Source of the DNA: Bermanella sp051277445
GTDB taxonomy: Bacteria > Pseudomonadota > Gammaproteobacteria > Pseudomonadales > Oceanobacteraceae
Direction of reading: 5' to 3'
Assembly: GCA_051277445.1 (NCBI GenBank)
Contig: JBNMQC010000001.1
Span: 62,001 to 126,000 of the forward strand
DNA length: 64,000 nucleotides
The notes beneath the pieces were generated by a model, which did no database searches, was not told the origin of the DNA, and worked only from the letters and a program-made list of their open reading frames with translations. Below, in pieces: positions 1 to 8,938 of the stretch. Every line of letters begins with the position of its first letter. Position 1 is the first letter of the stretch. A program made the translations under genes and the position numbers.

Positions 1-544
1 CATCATTAGCTTGATTGTCAGCCGCATCATTAACCGTGGGGGTCGTTTGTTCTTTATTAAATAGACGACTAAAAAAGCCGCTGGTTTGCGACTGGTCATG
101 ATTGGCGAGCGCTTCAGCCCATTGAGCGATGACACTGGTGAATGCGAGTAGTAAGTCCACTTTATCAGTTTCACGGACTTTTTTGCGTACCTTGGTGAGC
201 TGAGCCATCAATGGCCTGGGTAACTCGTGGCTGGTTTCAATATCGATAAGGGTTTGGGTGATTTGACCTTGAAAGCTTTCTTGACGAGCTTGCCAGCGCT
301 CAAAGCCAGATTCGATTTGCTCAAGTATGCGTGTCAGGCCGCTTATTTGATCGGTTCGTAATAGGTCACGCATGGATTCCAGTTGGCTATCCATGTCGGT
401 ATCACGGCCTTCTGAGGTAATGGACAGGCGAATAATGGCACGACGCAGCTGCCCAATATGATCTTCGAAACGCTTTTCAAGCTTCTCGTTTTCATCAATG
501 AGATTAAGATATTTATTCTTCCAACGATCGCTATCTGTGCTCAT
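1..544 (-). CDS. Diguanylate cyclase, N-terminal part (cut by the window edge)
   Basis: An open frame runs from an ATG at 544 to the left edge without a stop, giving 181 codons of an N-terminus. A strong GGGGGAG ribosome site precedes the ATG. The visible part is hydrophilic and helical, begins MSTDSDRWKNKYLNLIDENE, looks coiled-coil-like and has no membrane segment. No GGDEF catalytic motif is in the window, so the enzymatic call is inference. It rests on resemblance to the N-terminal regulatory region of Pseudomonas PA5487-type (DgcH) diguanylate cyclases and on identical synteny: in Pseudomonas that gene precedes the EEP-family, dsbA and cytochrome c4 genes, as here. If correct, the protein makes cyclic di-GMP from GTP in the cytoplasm. 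Confidence 0.6.
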   Translation of the reverse strand, partial: MSTDSDRWKNKYLNLIDENEKLEKRFEDHIGQLRRAIIRLSITSEGRDTDMDSQLESMRDLLRTDQISGLTRILEQIESGFERWQARQESFQGQITQTLIDIETSHELPRPLMAQLTKVRKKVRETDKVDLLLAFTSVIAQWAEALANHDQSQTSGFFSRLFNKEQTTPTVNDAADNQAND

Positions 545-579
545 AGCTCCCCCTTATTTTTTTAGTATAGGGGAGGATT

Positions 580-1404
580 TCAAGCTTGCTGCATGGCTTT
601 TGGCAGTCTTATTTCCATGGCAATGGGAAGGTGGTCAGAAACCGGGATATCCAGCACACCGACTTGCTTCACATCCACGCTGTCGCTGACCAATATATGG
701 TCCAACCCCTTAACAGGTCGCCAACTTGGAAAGGTCTCTAATCCTTCAGCCACAGGCTGAAGATCCAATTCTTTAAGTGGGCTCAAACTCAGTAAGCGCT
801 CTGCGTGGGTATTCATGTCCCCCATCAAGACCACCTGTTTTTGCATCCCAATCAAATGACGAATATGCCTTAGCTGGCGATTCTGTGCGCCTTTGCTTAG
901 GGCCAGATGCATGACAACCACCAACAGGGCATCTTGGCCTTCACCAAAATATAAGAAGATAGCCCCACGACCCGGCAAGATCCCAGGGAGTTTGTGCAAC
1001 ACAACCCGACTGGGCTTATTCCGACACAACACGCCGTTACTGTGCTGAGCCACGGGCCCGAGATTTCGATTTAGCTGTTGAAACCAAAATGGAAAACCCG
1101 CTTTGCGGGCGAGAAATTCGATTTGGTTAATGAAACCAGAGCGAAAACTGCCGCCGTCCGCTTCTTGGATGGCCACTAAATCAAAATACGACATGGTTTG
1201 CGCAATGCGCATTAAGGCGAGCTTGCGTTTAGAAAGGGGGAGGAAGTGCTGCCAGCTTTTGGTGAGGTAGTGATGGTAACTGCCCGTTTCAATACCCACT
1301 TGGATATTGAAACTGAGCAGTTTGAGCGTGTCGGGGCTGTGTGACTGGAAATCCGCCAGCTGCAAGCAGCCTAATGGTTTAGTCGCAGCACCCCGTTTAA
1401 ACAT
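580..1404 (-). CDS. Endonuclease/exonuclease/phosphatase (EEP) family hydrolase
   Basis: A 274-residue protein with the full EEP-fold metal-dependent phosphoesterase motif set: N33 in SFNIQ, E81 in IQEADG, H166 in VMHLAL, D196 and N198 in GDMN, and the terminal SDH at 257-258. Such enzymes cleave phosphodiester or phosphomonoester bonds with Mg2+; the substrate cannot be told from sequence. No convincing signal peptide is seen, so it is probably cytoplasmic. Its ATG lies 2 bases after the dsbA stop codon, which suggests one transcript and translational coupling with dsbA. The same pair is found in Pseudomonas next to the diguanylate cyclase gene. Confidence 0.85.
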   Translation of the reverse strand: MFKRGAATKPLGCLQLADFQSHSPDTLKLLSFNIQVGIETGSYHHYLTKSWQHFLPLSKRKLALMRIAQTMSYFDLVAIQEADGGSFRSGFINQIEFLARKAGFPFWFQQLNRNLGPVAQHSNGVLCRNKPSRVVLHKLPGILPGRGAIFLYFGEGQDALLVVVMHLALSKGAQNRQLRHIRHLIGMQKQVVLMGDMNTHAERLLSLSPLKELDLQPVAEGLETFPSWRPVKGLDHILVSDSVDVKQVGVLDIPVSDHLPIAMEIRLPKAMQQA

Positions 1405-1406
1405 GG

Positions 1407-2039
1407 TTACTTCTTCAGTGCTTTACGCTCTTGTTCGACTAGGTAGTTAACCACATCGAACACGTTTTCTTCACCGCCCGCGGAGCTGGCGTTCACCAGG
1501 TATTTGCCGTTCACGATGATAGCCGGTACGCCACTGATGGCCCAAGTACGCACCATTTGGTCCGCCATTTTTAGCTGACGACGCACACCAAATGAGTCAT
1601 CAAATTTATCAAAATCCGCCTCACTGACGCCATATTGGGCTAAGAAGGCTTTTTGATCATCTTTATCCAGTAACGGATTACGCTGTCTGTGAATGGCGTT
1701 GAAAATAGCCTGATGCACTTTATCGTTCACTTTAAGCGCATGCGTTAAATAAAACAGCTCTGCGTGAATTTTCCACTGGCGGCTAAATTGCGCAGGTACT
1801 TGATAGAAGTCCACATCGGCTTGAATGAATTTTTTCCAGGCCTGCACAGTTGGCTCGAAGTGGTCACAATGTCCACAGCCATACCAAAACACTTCAACTA
1901 CTTCGATTTTGGCGGGGTCACGAGGCAAGGTGGTATTGGCTAACACTTTATAATGTTGACCCGCTACATATTGCTCAGCATAGCTTAGTGCTGCGGTCAG
2001 CATGAGCACAGCCGTTAAGGCAAGGTTGCGCAATTTCAT
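1407..2039 (-). CDS. dsbA: Thiol:disulfide interchange protein DsbA
   Basis: A periplasmic oxidase that introduces disulfide bonds into exported proteins. The 210-residue product has a signal peptide (about residues 1-22), the thioredoxin-fold active site C55-G-H-C58 in FWYGCGHC and a cis-proline at P172 in SGVPAI. The CGHC dipeptide is the variant seen in many Pseudomonas-type DsbA proteins rather than the E. coli CPHC. I chose the ATG at 2039 because AAGGA lies 7 bases upstream; a TTG two codons earlier is less likely. It is transcribed with the downstream EEP gene. The two cytochromes c encoded nearby also depend on periplasmic thiol chemistry. Confidence 0.95.
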   Translation of the reverse strand: MKLRNLALTAVLMLTAALSYAEQYVAGQHYKVLANTTLPRDPAKIEVVEVFWYGCGHCDHFEPTVQAWKKFIQADVDFYQVPAQFSRQWKIHAELFYLTHALKVNDKVHQAIFNAIHRQRNPLLDKDDQKAFLAQYGVSEADFDKFDDSFGVRRQLKMADQMVRTWAISGVPAIIVNGKYLVNASSAGGEENVFDVVNYLVEQERKALKK

Positions 2040-2211
2040 ATACAAATCCTTGGTGTTGTATCAATCAGTTTAAATATCTGGCGCTAAGCCTAATAGGAGA
2101 GGGGGTTTTGAACAAGGGCCTTGGGTTAAGTTCCGTTTAATTTATTGATCTGCGCTTAAAAAGCACATGAGATAAACCCTTTAACATCCACCGCCAACGA
2201 TTTTCCCCTTG

Positions 2212-5200
2212 TTAAGCCCTTGCTAACCATTTTTTTAATATCAGCGCGAGCTTGTCTGAATCCACCGGTTTGGACAGGTAATCATTCATGCCGGCGGCAA
2301 TGCATCTTTCTTTATCGCCTTTTATGGCATTGGCGGTCATGGCAATAATCGGCACCTGATGATCCAATATATCGGACTGCGAGTCACGAATGACCCCACT
2401 GGCATCAAAACCATCCATGACGGGCATCTGGCAGTCCATAAACACCAAGTCATAGCGCTGATGCGCAAGCATTTCAATCGCGATCTTGCCGTTATCGGCC
2501 AGCTCAACCACCATGCCTAAGTCTTCTAACTGTGACTGCGCCACTAATTGATTCACCGCATTATCTTCAACCACCAAAGCGCGACCAGAGAATTGCGCTA
2601 TCGCTTCACTGTGGTTGGTTTCCATGGCCTGGGCTGGGTCTAACGCAGCCGTATCTTCTGTACTATCAGTTGCACTGACGTCCATCTCTATGGTGTCGCC
2701 TACAACCGGTTGTTTGCCATTATCTAGGATGACAGAAAACCAAAACGTGGAACCTGCTCCTAGGGTGCTTTTGCACCCGATCTCACCATTCATCAGCTCC
2801 ACCAATTGTTTGCTGATGGCTAAGCCAAGACCGGTGCCACCATAGCGACGAGTGGTCGAGCCGTCCGCTTGGCTAAAGCGATCAAACAGTCGTTGCTGCT
2901 GTTCTTCGCTTAAGCCAATGCCGTTATCACTGACTTCGACGCGTAATTGGGTCTGGTTGTTTTCTTGTGGCTCCAATTCATATGAAATATTTATGTCACC
3001 TTGCTCGGTAAACTTAATGGCGTTACCCACAATATTAATCATAATCTGGCGGATGCGGCCCACATCGGCGTGCAGCCAAAATGCCGCTTCATTATGCTCA
3101 GGGCAGATTAATGACAGCCCTTTCTCTTGCGTACGAAACGACATAATGGACTCAAACTCATGCATCATTTGATGAAAATCAAAGTCGATGGGCTCTAATT
3201 GCAGCTTACCCGCTTCCACTTTAGAGAAATCTAAAATGTCATTAATAATATTCAGTAACGACTCAGCGCTGGATTTGACGGTTTGCGCATAATTGAGCTG
3301 TTTATCGTTAAGATTTGTTCGAAGTAATAGATTAATCATGCCAATCACACCGTTCATAGGTGTGCGAATTTCATGGCTCATGTTGGCCAAGAACTCACTT
3401 TTAGCCTGGTTTGCCACTTCGGCTTTTTCTAACGCCTGTTGGAGTTTTTCGAACGATTCTTTGCGCTCCGTAATATCATAATTAATACCAATCATACGCT
3501 CTGCATTACCTTGCGCATCCCGCTGAACCTGACCATTGGCCTTTATATAGTGCACTTCGCCATTTTGCCATATGACTCGAAACTCAGTATCAAACTCTTT
3601 TCCATGTTCCAATACTTCTTGTAATTCGGCTTCACAACGAGCACGGTCATCAGGGTGTAAACCGTTGCGCCACGCATCATAAGCACCAGAGAAGTCCTCT
3701 TTATTGATGCCGTATACAATGTACATCCAGTCATCCCAAATTAAGATATTGTCTTTAACGTTGAAGTCCCACACACCAATACCGGCAGAGTCGGTGGCCA
3801 GTGATAGGCGATTATTTAAGGTGCCAATTTTTCCTGCTAATGCATGGGATGCATTTTTAAAATTCGAAACCAGCTGATCCACTTCTCTGATATGACTGTC
3901 TGGCCATTTTATTTCCTGGCCACTGACTAAACGATCCGGCAAGTTGGCTGAAATATTCGCTAATGTTTGCAAGGGTCTTGTCAGTAAGTTACTCAAAGCA
4001 AGAGCAATGAATAACAAAGGAATAAACAAAATAGCGACCGCAGATAACCCTATGATTGCTGAGGCATATAACGTCGATTGCATAGGTGCTAACGGATATT
4101 CCACCTGCAATGTCCAACCCGTTTTGTCAACTGGCGTACTTGAAAAATAAGATGCGCCTTTCCAAATTTTCATAGCTGAGACGTTTGTTGACTTGTTCGG
4201 CACATATAAAAATACGTTTTCAATGTCCGTCTCGAGTTTTTGATCATCCAGCTTGGGTAATATTTGCAATGGTTTTCTCTCATCATCACTGGAGATAATC
4301 ACCTTGGCGCTACTATCAATTAATGTGACACGCAGGCCATACTTCTTGGCATGAAGTATTAAATTCTTTTGGATCTGTTGTAAGTCAACCGCCCCTAGGG
4401 CGAAGTGAGAAATAACCCCCTCCTTCATAACCGGAACCGATAACGTAATAATGGGTTTAGACGTCCCACCGCGCCCCATGAATACATCGGAGACAACTGG
4501 CTCACCTTCTTGTGCCATCCTCAGAATATAAGGTCGGTCTGAAAAGTTAAGCCCGATCGTTGATTCACCCTTGTCATTCACAGGAGGATAAAAGCCAATG
4601 GTGACGGCGTCCTCATTGGCAATATAAACATTGATAAAATCGGGGAATAATTCGGTAATACGTGCAAGCTGCATTTGAAGCGAACGGGTGGAGCGCAAAC
4701 CGAATTCCTCTGGTAAGGCGCTCACATTGGCCACAGCATTAAGGTAACTGCCTACCCATTGGGATATTTCATTTTTTAATTGGTACGTTTCTGCCTGTAC
4801 CTTGGTGGCGGCTTCTTTATTGAGTGCGAGATTTTCTCGGTAATTATCGAATAGCAATAATGACAAAGTGGGCACCATCAAAAACACCGCAATGGCATTG
4901 AACATCATGTTTTTATAGGTGTAGGTGGAGAACGCGTATCTAGCCTGCTTACGGATGAAGGGGATGTACAAAATAAGGCTTGCGATTAACGCATTAAACA
5001 ACCCGTTAATGGATTGCTTTAACCCGATCATGAAAACAGACTGCGCGCCTAAATCCATGATGGCACCGTAAAACACCACAACGGATATGGAACCTAGAGA
5101 CAACCAGAAAAGCGCGTCGATAAAAACAAGGTTTGCATAACCTCGTCGCAACGCAAGCCCAATCCACAATGCCTCCATGGCAAAAATGATAATGGCATAA

Positions 5201-5418
5201 GTGTGGTTCCATAAAATAAAGGTATAGCTGGCCGCAATAATGGAAACCATCACCCCCCAGACGCCACCTAAGAGCACAATCGCGATGATGCTAAAAATGC
5301 TGCCAAAGATAAATGACACACCATAAGCAATGGGCAGTGCAAGATAGTTACCGGCATAGCCCAGCACCGCTAATAGAGCAGCAACAAGCAGTGTTCTTGG
5401 GGTGATCAAAGCATTCAT
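2212..5418 (-). CDS. Membrane-bound hybrid sensor histidine kinase
   Basis: A 1068-residue hybrid kinase. Residues 1-160 hold several hydrophobic segments (MASE-like), followed by a segment at about 172-190. A periplasmic double-Cache-like sensor lies at about 200-440, a membrane segment at 450-475, a HAMP-like linker near 480-525 and a PAS domain with PAC at about 540-652. The HisKA domain has phosphoacceptor H682 in NMSHEIRTPMNG. The HATPase domain has its N-box around N799 and a GTGLGL loop at 861-866. The C-terminal receiver has D995 in LVFMDCQMP and the conserved lysine in LSKPVD. The signal is unknown. No response-regulator or HPt gene is adjacent, so the output partner must be encoded elsewhere. 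It is a single-gene unit with a weak ribosome site. Confidence 0.92.
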   Translation of the reverse strand: MNALITPRTLLVAALLAVLGYAGNYLALPIAYGVSFIFGSIFSIIAIVLLGGVWGVMVSIIAASYTFILWNHTYAIIIFAMEALWIGLALRRGYANLVFIDALFWLSLGSISVVVFYGAIMDLGAQSVFMIGLKQSINGLFNALIASLILYIPFIRKQARYAFSTYTYKNMMFNAIAVFLMVPTLSLLLFDNYRENLALNKEAATKVQAETYQLKNEISQWVGSYLNAVANVSALPEEFGLRSTRSLQMQLARITELFPDFINVYIANEDAVTIGFYPPVNDKGESTIGLNFSDRPYILRMAQEGEPVVSDVFMGRGGTSKPIITLSVPVMKEGVISHFALGAVDLQQIQKNLILHAKKYGLRVTLIDSSAKVIISSDDERKPLQILPKLDDQKLETDIENVFLYVPNKSTNVSAMKIWKGASYFSSTPVDKTGWTLQVEYPLAPMQSTLYASAIIGLSAVAILFIPLLFIALALSNLLTRPLQTLANISANLPDRLVSGQEIKWPDSHIREVDQLVSNFKNASHALAGKIGTLNNRLSLATDSAGIGVWDFNVKDNILIWDDWMYIVYGINKEDFSGAYDAWRNGLHPDDRARCEAELQEVLEHGKEFDTEFRVIWQNGEVHYIKANGQVQRDAQGNAERMIGINYDITERKESFEKLQQALEKAEVANQAKSEFLANMSHEIRTPMNGVIGMINLLLRTNLNDKQLNYAQTVKSSAESLLNIINDILDFSKVEAGKLQLEPIDFDFHQMMHEFESIMSFRTQEKGLSLICPEHNEAAFWLHADVGRIRQIMINIVGNAIKFTEQGDINISYELEPQENNQTQLRVEVSDNGIGLSEEQQQRLFDRFSQADGSTTRRYGGTGLGLAISKQLVELMNGEIGCKSTLGAGSTFWFSVILDNGKQPVVGDTIEMDVSATDSTEDTAALDPAQAMETNHSEAIAQFSGRALVVEDNAVNQLVAQSQLEDLGMVVELADNGKIAIEMLAHQRYDLVFMDCQMPVMDGFDASGVIRDSQSDILDHQVPIIAMTANAIKGDKERCIAAGMNDYLSKPVDSDKLALILKKWLARA

Positions 5419-5806
5419 ATAAGCTCAAATACTCAAGCGTTAAATCGAAACCTCTAAGGGTTTCTAGGGCCTTACATGGCAATTTAGCCGTTCAATGTCA
5501 TACCCTGTTAAGCCTAGACGGTTTTTGATTATTCAGGGGCTAGCTCTACAAAAACCCAGCTTAGATCAGGCAATACCTGAGAGAAGACGCCCGTGCAGGG
5601 GTCACGACTTAGCACTTGGATAAATACAGACGGTAAAAGTAGGTAACGCATTGAGTTTGGAAGGCCTATGAAGAATATCACCCTTAATACGGGCAATTAA
5701 CACAGGCAATATTGAGAAATGCAGGCATAAAAAAAGAGCTTCATAAGAAGCTCTTTTTGAGGCGTGTGCTTTGCGCGGCCTAAACCACGATTAAGCAGAC
5801 TAGACT
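5419..5806. other. Intergenic region between the kinase and cytochrome c4
   Basis: A 388-base stretch holding the upstream region of the minus-strand kinase gene and the terminator of the cytochrome genes at 5731-5758. No open frame with coding character, no tRNA and no recognisable riboswitch was seen. In particular, no GEMM (cyclic di-GMP) core was found despite the nearby cyclase. Confidence 0.6.
5731..5758 (-). terminator. Rho-independent terminator after cytochrome c4
   Basis: AAAAAGAGCTTC, a four-base loop and GAAGCTCTTTTT form a perfect 12-bp stem. On the minus strand the hairpin ends in a U-run, about 50 bases after the cytochrome c4 stop codon. Confidence 0.85.
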
Positions 5807-6406
5807 CTAGTGTAGGCCTTGAATATAAGCGGCAACAGCTGCCACTTCTTTATTCGACATGCGACCTGCGATATCACGCATCACCGCGCTGGCATCGTTA
5901 TTACGCTTGCCTTCTTGGAACATCACTAGCTGAGACTTGATGTAATCGCTGTGCTGACCACCAAGACCCGGGAAGCCAGCAGCTTCCATGCCTTGACCGG
6001 TCGGGCCATGACACGCCATACAAGCCGGTACACCTGTTGCCATGTTACCTGCACGGTAGATTTTCTCGCCTAACTCAACTTGGTCGCTTTTCGCATAACC
6101 CACAGTACGCTTGTTACCTGCGAAGTACGCGGCTAGATCCGCCATTTGTTCGTTGCTTAAAGCCGCTACTTGGCCTTTCATGATGGCGTTATCACGATCA
6201 CCGCTCTTGAATTCCATCAATTGCTTAAGGATGTATTTTTCACCTAAGCCGGCAATTTTAGGGAAGCTTGGTGCTGCACTGTTGCCATCTTGACCGTGAC
6301 AGGCGGCACACGCACCTGCGATTTTTTTCCCTGCTTGGGCGTCGCCTGCTTGAGCGCCAGCTACCAAACCCAAAGACAACATCAAGCTAATTGCCAAGTT
6401 TTTCAT
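5807..6406 (-). CDS. Cytochrome c4, dihaem periplasmic electron carrier
   Basis: The 199-residue product has a signal peptide cleaved near AQA-GD (residues 18-22) and two homologous cytochrome c domains. Haem sites are C33-A-A-C-H37 and C128-M-A-C-H132, with candidate axial methionines in IMKGQ and VMRD. Length and two-domain layout are those of cytochrome c4, which passes electrons in the periplasm towards terminal oxidases or other acceptors. It lies 32 bases after the cytochrome c5 gene on the same strand, so the two are probably co-transcribed and end at the terminator at 5731-5758. The same pair precedes engB in Pseudomonas. Confidence 0.93.
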   Translation of the reverse strand: MKNLAISLMLSLGLVAGAQAGDAQAGKKIAGACAACHGQDGNSAAPSFPKIAGLGEKYILKQLMEFKSGDRDNAIMKGQVAALSNEQMADLAAYFAGNKRTVGYAKSDQVELGEKIYRAGNMATGVPACMACHGPTGQGMEAAGFPGLGGQHSDYIKSQLVMFQEGKRNNDASAVMRDIAGRMSNKEVAAVAAYIQGLH

Positions 6407-6438
6407 GAATCACTACCTTAAATACGAATGAAATTAGT

Positions 6439-6732
6439 TTATTTCGCTTTGCTCATATATTTGATTAAAGCTTTAAATTGATCAGTGGAGCAATCCATAC
6501 AAAGGCCTTTAGGTGGCATAGCCCCCTTGCCCTGGTTAACGCTTGCTACCAGTGTGTCCATGCCAGTGGCCAGTCTGGGAGCCCAAGCAGCAGGATCAAA
6601 CGCTTTTGGTGCGTTCGCCACACCTACTGCGTGGCAAGCGGCGCAAGCTTGGTTATACTTAGCCTCAACATCAAACGCTTGAGCAGAAGCTGACAAAATA
6701 AGTGCAGCTGTTAATCCTAGTACCTTTTTCAT
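6439..6732 (-). CDS. Cytochrome c5 family monohaem protein
   Basis: A 97-residue exported cytochrome. It has a signal peptide (about residues 1-19), haem site C30-A-A-C-H34 and the downstream GAMPPKG that supplies the axial methionine. A second cysteine pair, GLCMDC, is typical of cytochrome c5, where it forms a disulfide. It is the first gene of the two-cytochrome unit. Its upstream region (6733-6844) is shared with the divergent engB gene and must hold both promoters. Confidence 0.9.
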   Translation of the reverse strand: MKKVLGLTAALILSASAQAFDVEAKYNQACAACHAVGVANAPKAFDPAAWAPRLATGMDTLVASVNQGKGAMPPKGLCMDCSTDQFKALIKYMSKAK

Positions 6733-6844
6733 GGCGCTCTCTCCGTACCAATTATTAAATTTGGTTTACAGGTCCACATAAAATTTGTGGCATTATAACC
6801 AAAGTTAACCCACTTACAACTTGACCCATAGCAGTAAAGGCCAC

Positions 6845-7477
6845 ATGAACCCAGTTCAGATCAACTTTCAAAAGGCGCATTTCATCACCAGCGCCCCCAG
6901 TTTAAAGCAATGTCCCGATGATACTGGGGTTGAAGTCGCTTTTGCAGGCCGCTCCAATGCAGGCAAATCCAGTGCTCTTAATACTTTAGCTCAACAAAAT
7001 AAATTGGCACGTACCAGTAAAACCCCTGGTCGTACTCAGCTGATTAATTTTTTCGAAATCCAGCCTGGTATCCGCATTGTGGATCTACCCGGTTATGGCT
7101 TTGCGAAAGTGCCTGATCGCATGAAACGCGAATGGCAAAAGAACATGTCTGAATACCTAGAAGACCGCCAAAGCCTAAAAGCCTTGGTTTTAGTGATGGA
7201 TATTCGCCATCCACTGACTGAATTTGACATCATGATGTGTGATTGGGCACTGGACGTTCAAATGCCGGTGCATATCTTGTTGACCAAGTCCGACAAGCTA
7301 AAGCGTGGCCCGGCTCAAAGTACGCGCCTTAAAGTCAAAAAAACCATGGAGCGCATGGGTGACTTACTGACGGTGCAAACCTTTTCATCCCTGAAAAAAG
7401 AAGGCACCGACGAGCTACAAAAGCAAATCAGTGCCTTTTTATCCACACCAACAGAAGATGATCTAAGCGAAGACTAG
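6845..7477 (+). CDS. engB: Ribosome biogenesis GTP-binding protein EngB (YihA/YsxC)
   Basis: An essential GTPase needed for assembly of the large ribosomal subunit. The 210-residue product has G1 at residues 35-42 (GRSNAGKS), G3 as DLPGYG, G4 as TKSD and the switch sequence KTPGRTQLINFF. I chose the ATG at 6845, preceded by AAAGG and giving exactly the E. coli length; an upstream TTG at 6821 is less likely. The final codons read into CTAG, which also provides the stop codon of the converging outer-membrane gene. Confidence 0.95.
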   Translation: MNPVQINFQKAHFITSAPSLKQCPDDTGVEVAFAGRSNAGKSSALNTLAQQNKLARTSKTPGRTQLINFFEIQPGIRIVDLPGYGFAKVPDRMKREWQKNMSEYLEDRQSLKALVLVMDIRHPLTEFDIMMCDWALDVQMPVHILLTKSDKLKRGPAQSTRLKVKKTMERMGDLLTVQTFSSLKKEGTDELQKQISAFLSTPTEDDLSED

Positions 7478-8472
7478 AACGCAGCACTCAGTTGGGCACC
7501 AAACGTTACCTGGGTGCCCGCTGTGTATTCGATACGCCCACGTTGACCGTTCACACGAAACGTCTCTGAAGGGCGCTGTACAACCGCCAAGTCCACAAAC
7601 GGGCGAACCTGTACATTATTCAACACATCCCATAAGTATTCTGTTTTAAAGCTCACACGAGACTGGCTGGAGTAATCCACCTTACTTTGAACTTGTGTGG
7701 AATACGCCGAATAATCCAGCATGTAATCTAACGATAAGGTACCCGTTAACTGATGATGCAGCTGCAGCGGCATGATCGTGCCGAAACTTGCGCCAAAGGT
7801 AATCGGTGCAGAGACTTTCTCGCCATCTACCTTGTCCGATAAGGCCGCCGAGGTATAAACACGACCAAGAAAATGGGTATCCATTTCCGTAAACCAATTG
7901 GCCGCCAGGCCGGTTTTTATGGCAAGAAAGCCCTGACCTTGGCCACCTGAGCGACCTGATTGCTGGCTGTTTTGAGGCGCCGCTAAGCGGGTTTTACACA
8001 CCGCCGATGAACCACTGCAAATTGGCAGCTGAATTTCATTTTCCCAAATGGCTAAATCATTCACGCGCATATTGGCTAAAACGCTTAGCTCCGTGCCGCC
8101 TTCATTGACCCAATTTCCTTCTAGATTGTTGCCACTGTCGCCATCAATACTGCCGTTAGACTTCTCATACACATAACCGTAGCGTAACCCTAGATTCAAA
8201 TCAGAGCTCAGGCCCATCATGTAGGTCAGCTGGGTTAAGAAGCCATACCCCTTACCGCGAGCATCGACAATACCGCGGTCGAGATCATCGATGGCCGCGA
8301 CGCTTGCGTCATCAATATAATTGCCACCGGCATACCAATCCGACACAGACACTTCTGTCTTGGCGTGTTGCTGCCCAGCAGACAACATATCACCTGGGAA
8401 ATTAAGGGTTTGAGAAAGTGAAAGCTGGCTAACGAGGGCCAAAGAGAAAACAGTAGAAGCGCGTAACCACAT
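7474..8472 (-). CDS. Putative outer-membrane beta-barrel protein
   Basis: A 332-residue protein not assigned to a named family. It has a signal peptide (about residues 1-20) and a run of amphipathic strands with aromatic girdle residues (for example LNLGLRYGYVY and FKTEYLWDV). It ends in a terminal phenylalanine, the usual signature of BAM-inserted barrels. Two cysteines in LPICSGSSAVCKTR may form a loop disulfide. A porin, channel or autotransporter-like barrel are all possible, and no substrate can be proposed. Its stop codon overlaps that of engB by four bases on the opposite strand. Confidence 0.65.
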   Translation of the reverse strand: MWLRASTVFSLALVSQLSLSQTLNFPGDMLSAGQQHAKTEVSVSDWYAGGNYIDDASVAAIDDLDRGIVDARGKGYGFLTQLTYMMGLSSDLNLGLRYGYVYEKSNGSIDGDSGNNLEGNWVNEGGTELSVLANMRVNDLAIWENEIQLPICSGSSAVCKTRLAAPQNSQQSGRSGGQGQGFLAIKTGLAANWFTEMDTHFLGRVYTSAALSDKVDGEKVSAPITFGASFGTIMPLQLHHQLTGTLSLDYMLDYSAYSTQVQSKVDYSSQSRVSFKTEYLWDVLNNVQVRPFVDLAVVQRPSETFRVNGQRGRIEYTAGTQVTFGAQLSAAF

Positions 8473-8938
8473 GTGGATGCCTGATCATTATTATTGTATT
8501 GGGCTTAGGCCCGCAAGACTGCGGGCAAGCATGTATTTTGTCAATATTGTGTATTGGCACGTAAGTGCGAATAAACTGAGGGTTTTTTATTTTTTTATGC
8601 CATTTTTAGTAGCACTTGCTAACCCCTAATGTAACGGGAGCAGGGGAGTGTGGATAAGTTTTTTGTAACAGAGCTGGCAAATTGGCTGAGCTCTTCTAAT
8701 CTCAGCTATGAACTTAATAAGTTTTGTTGTGTCTTATTTTCAAGTTCTCCGATGTGTATTGCGAAAGCTTTACAATCCTTCGGTCTCTCCCCAAGAACCC
8801 GAAGGTATTCCTGCCTGATCGTTCTCCCCCAATGGCGATCAGGCTTTTTTTTGCCTTCAGAAAACCCGTCCAAACATGCAGTGATGGCCGCTAGACGAGT
8901 AGGCGCGGATACACAGCCCTAAACGCGTCAACCAAAAA
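8473..8938. other. Non-coding region between the barrel gene and polA
   Basis: A 466-base stretch with no convincing coding frame. It holds the promoter region of the minus-strand barrel gene and, towards polA, a two-hairpin small RNA candidate ending near 8852. No terminator was seen for polA itself on the minus strand. Confidence 0.6.
8740..8852 (+). ncRNA. Candidate small regulatory RNA at the Spot 42/ErsA position
   Basis: Two hairpins follow each other on the plus strand. The first has stem CCTTCGG (8777-8783) with CCGAAGG (8799-8805) and a C-rich loop containing TCTCCCC. The second is a rho-independent terminator: CCTGATCG (8814-8821) pairs with CGATCAGG (8836-8843), the loop contains TTCTCCCCC, and eight Ts follow at 8845-8852. 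No coding gene ends just upstream on this strand, so the terminator must serve a non-coding transcript. In enterobacteria the polA-engB interval holds Spot 42 (spf) and in Pseudomonas ErsA. C-rich loops are well suited to pairing with Shine-Dalgarno sequences. The 5' end is a guess from usual sRNA length. Confidence 0.65.

Noticed and set aside
8650..8922. A 90-codon plus-strand frame between the barrel gene and polA
   Set aside because: It runs through the small RNA hairpins and terminator and has no coding character or good ribosome site.
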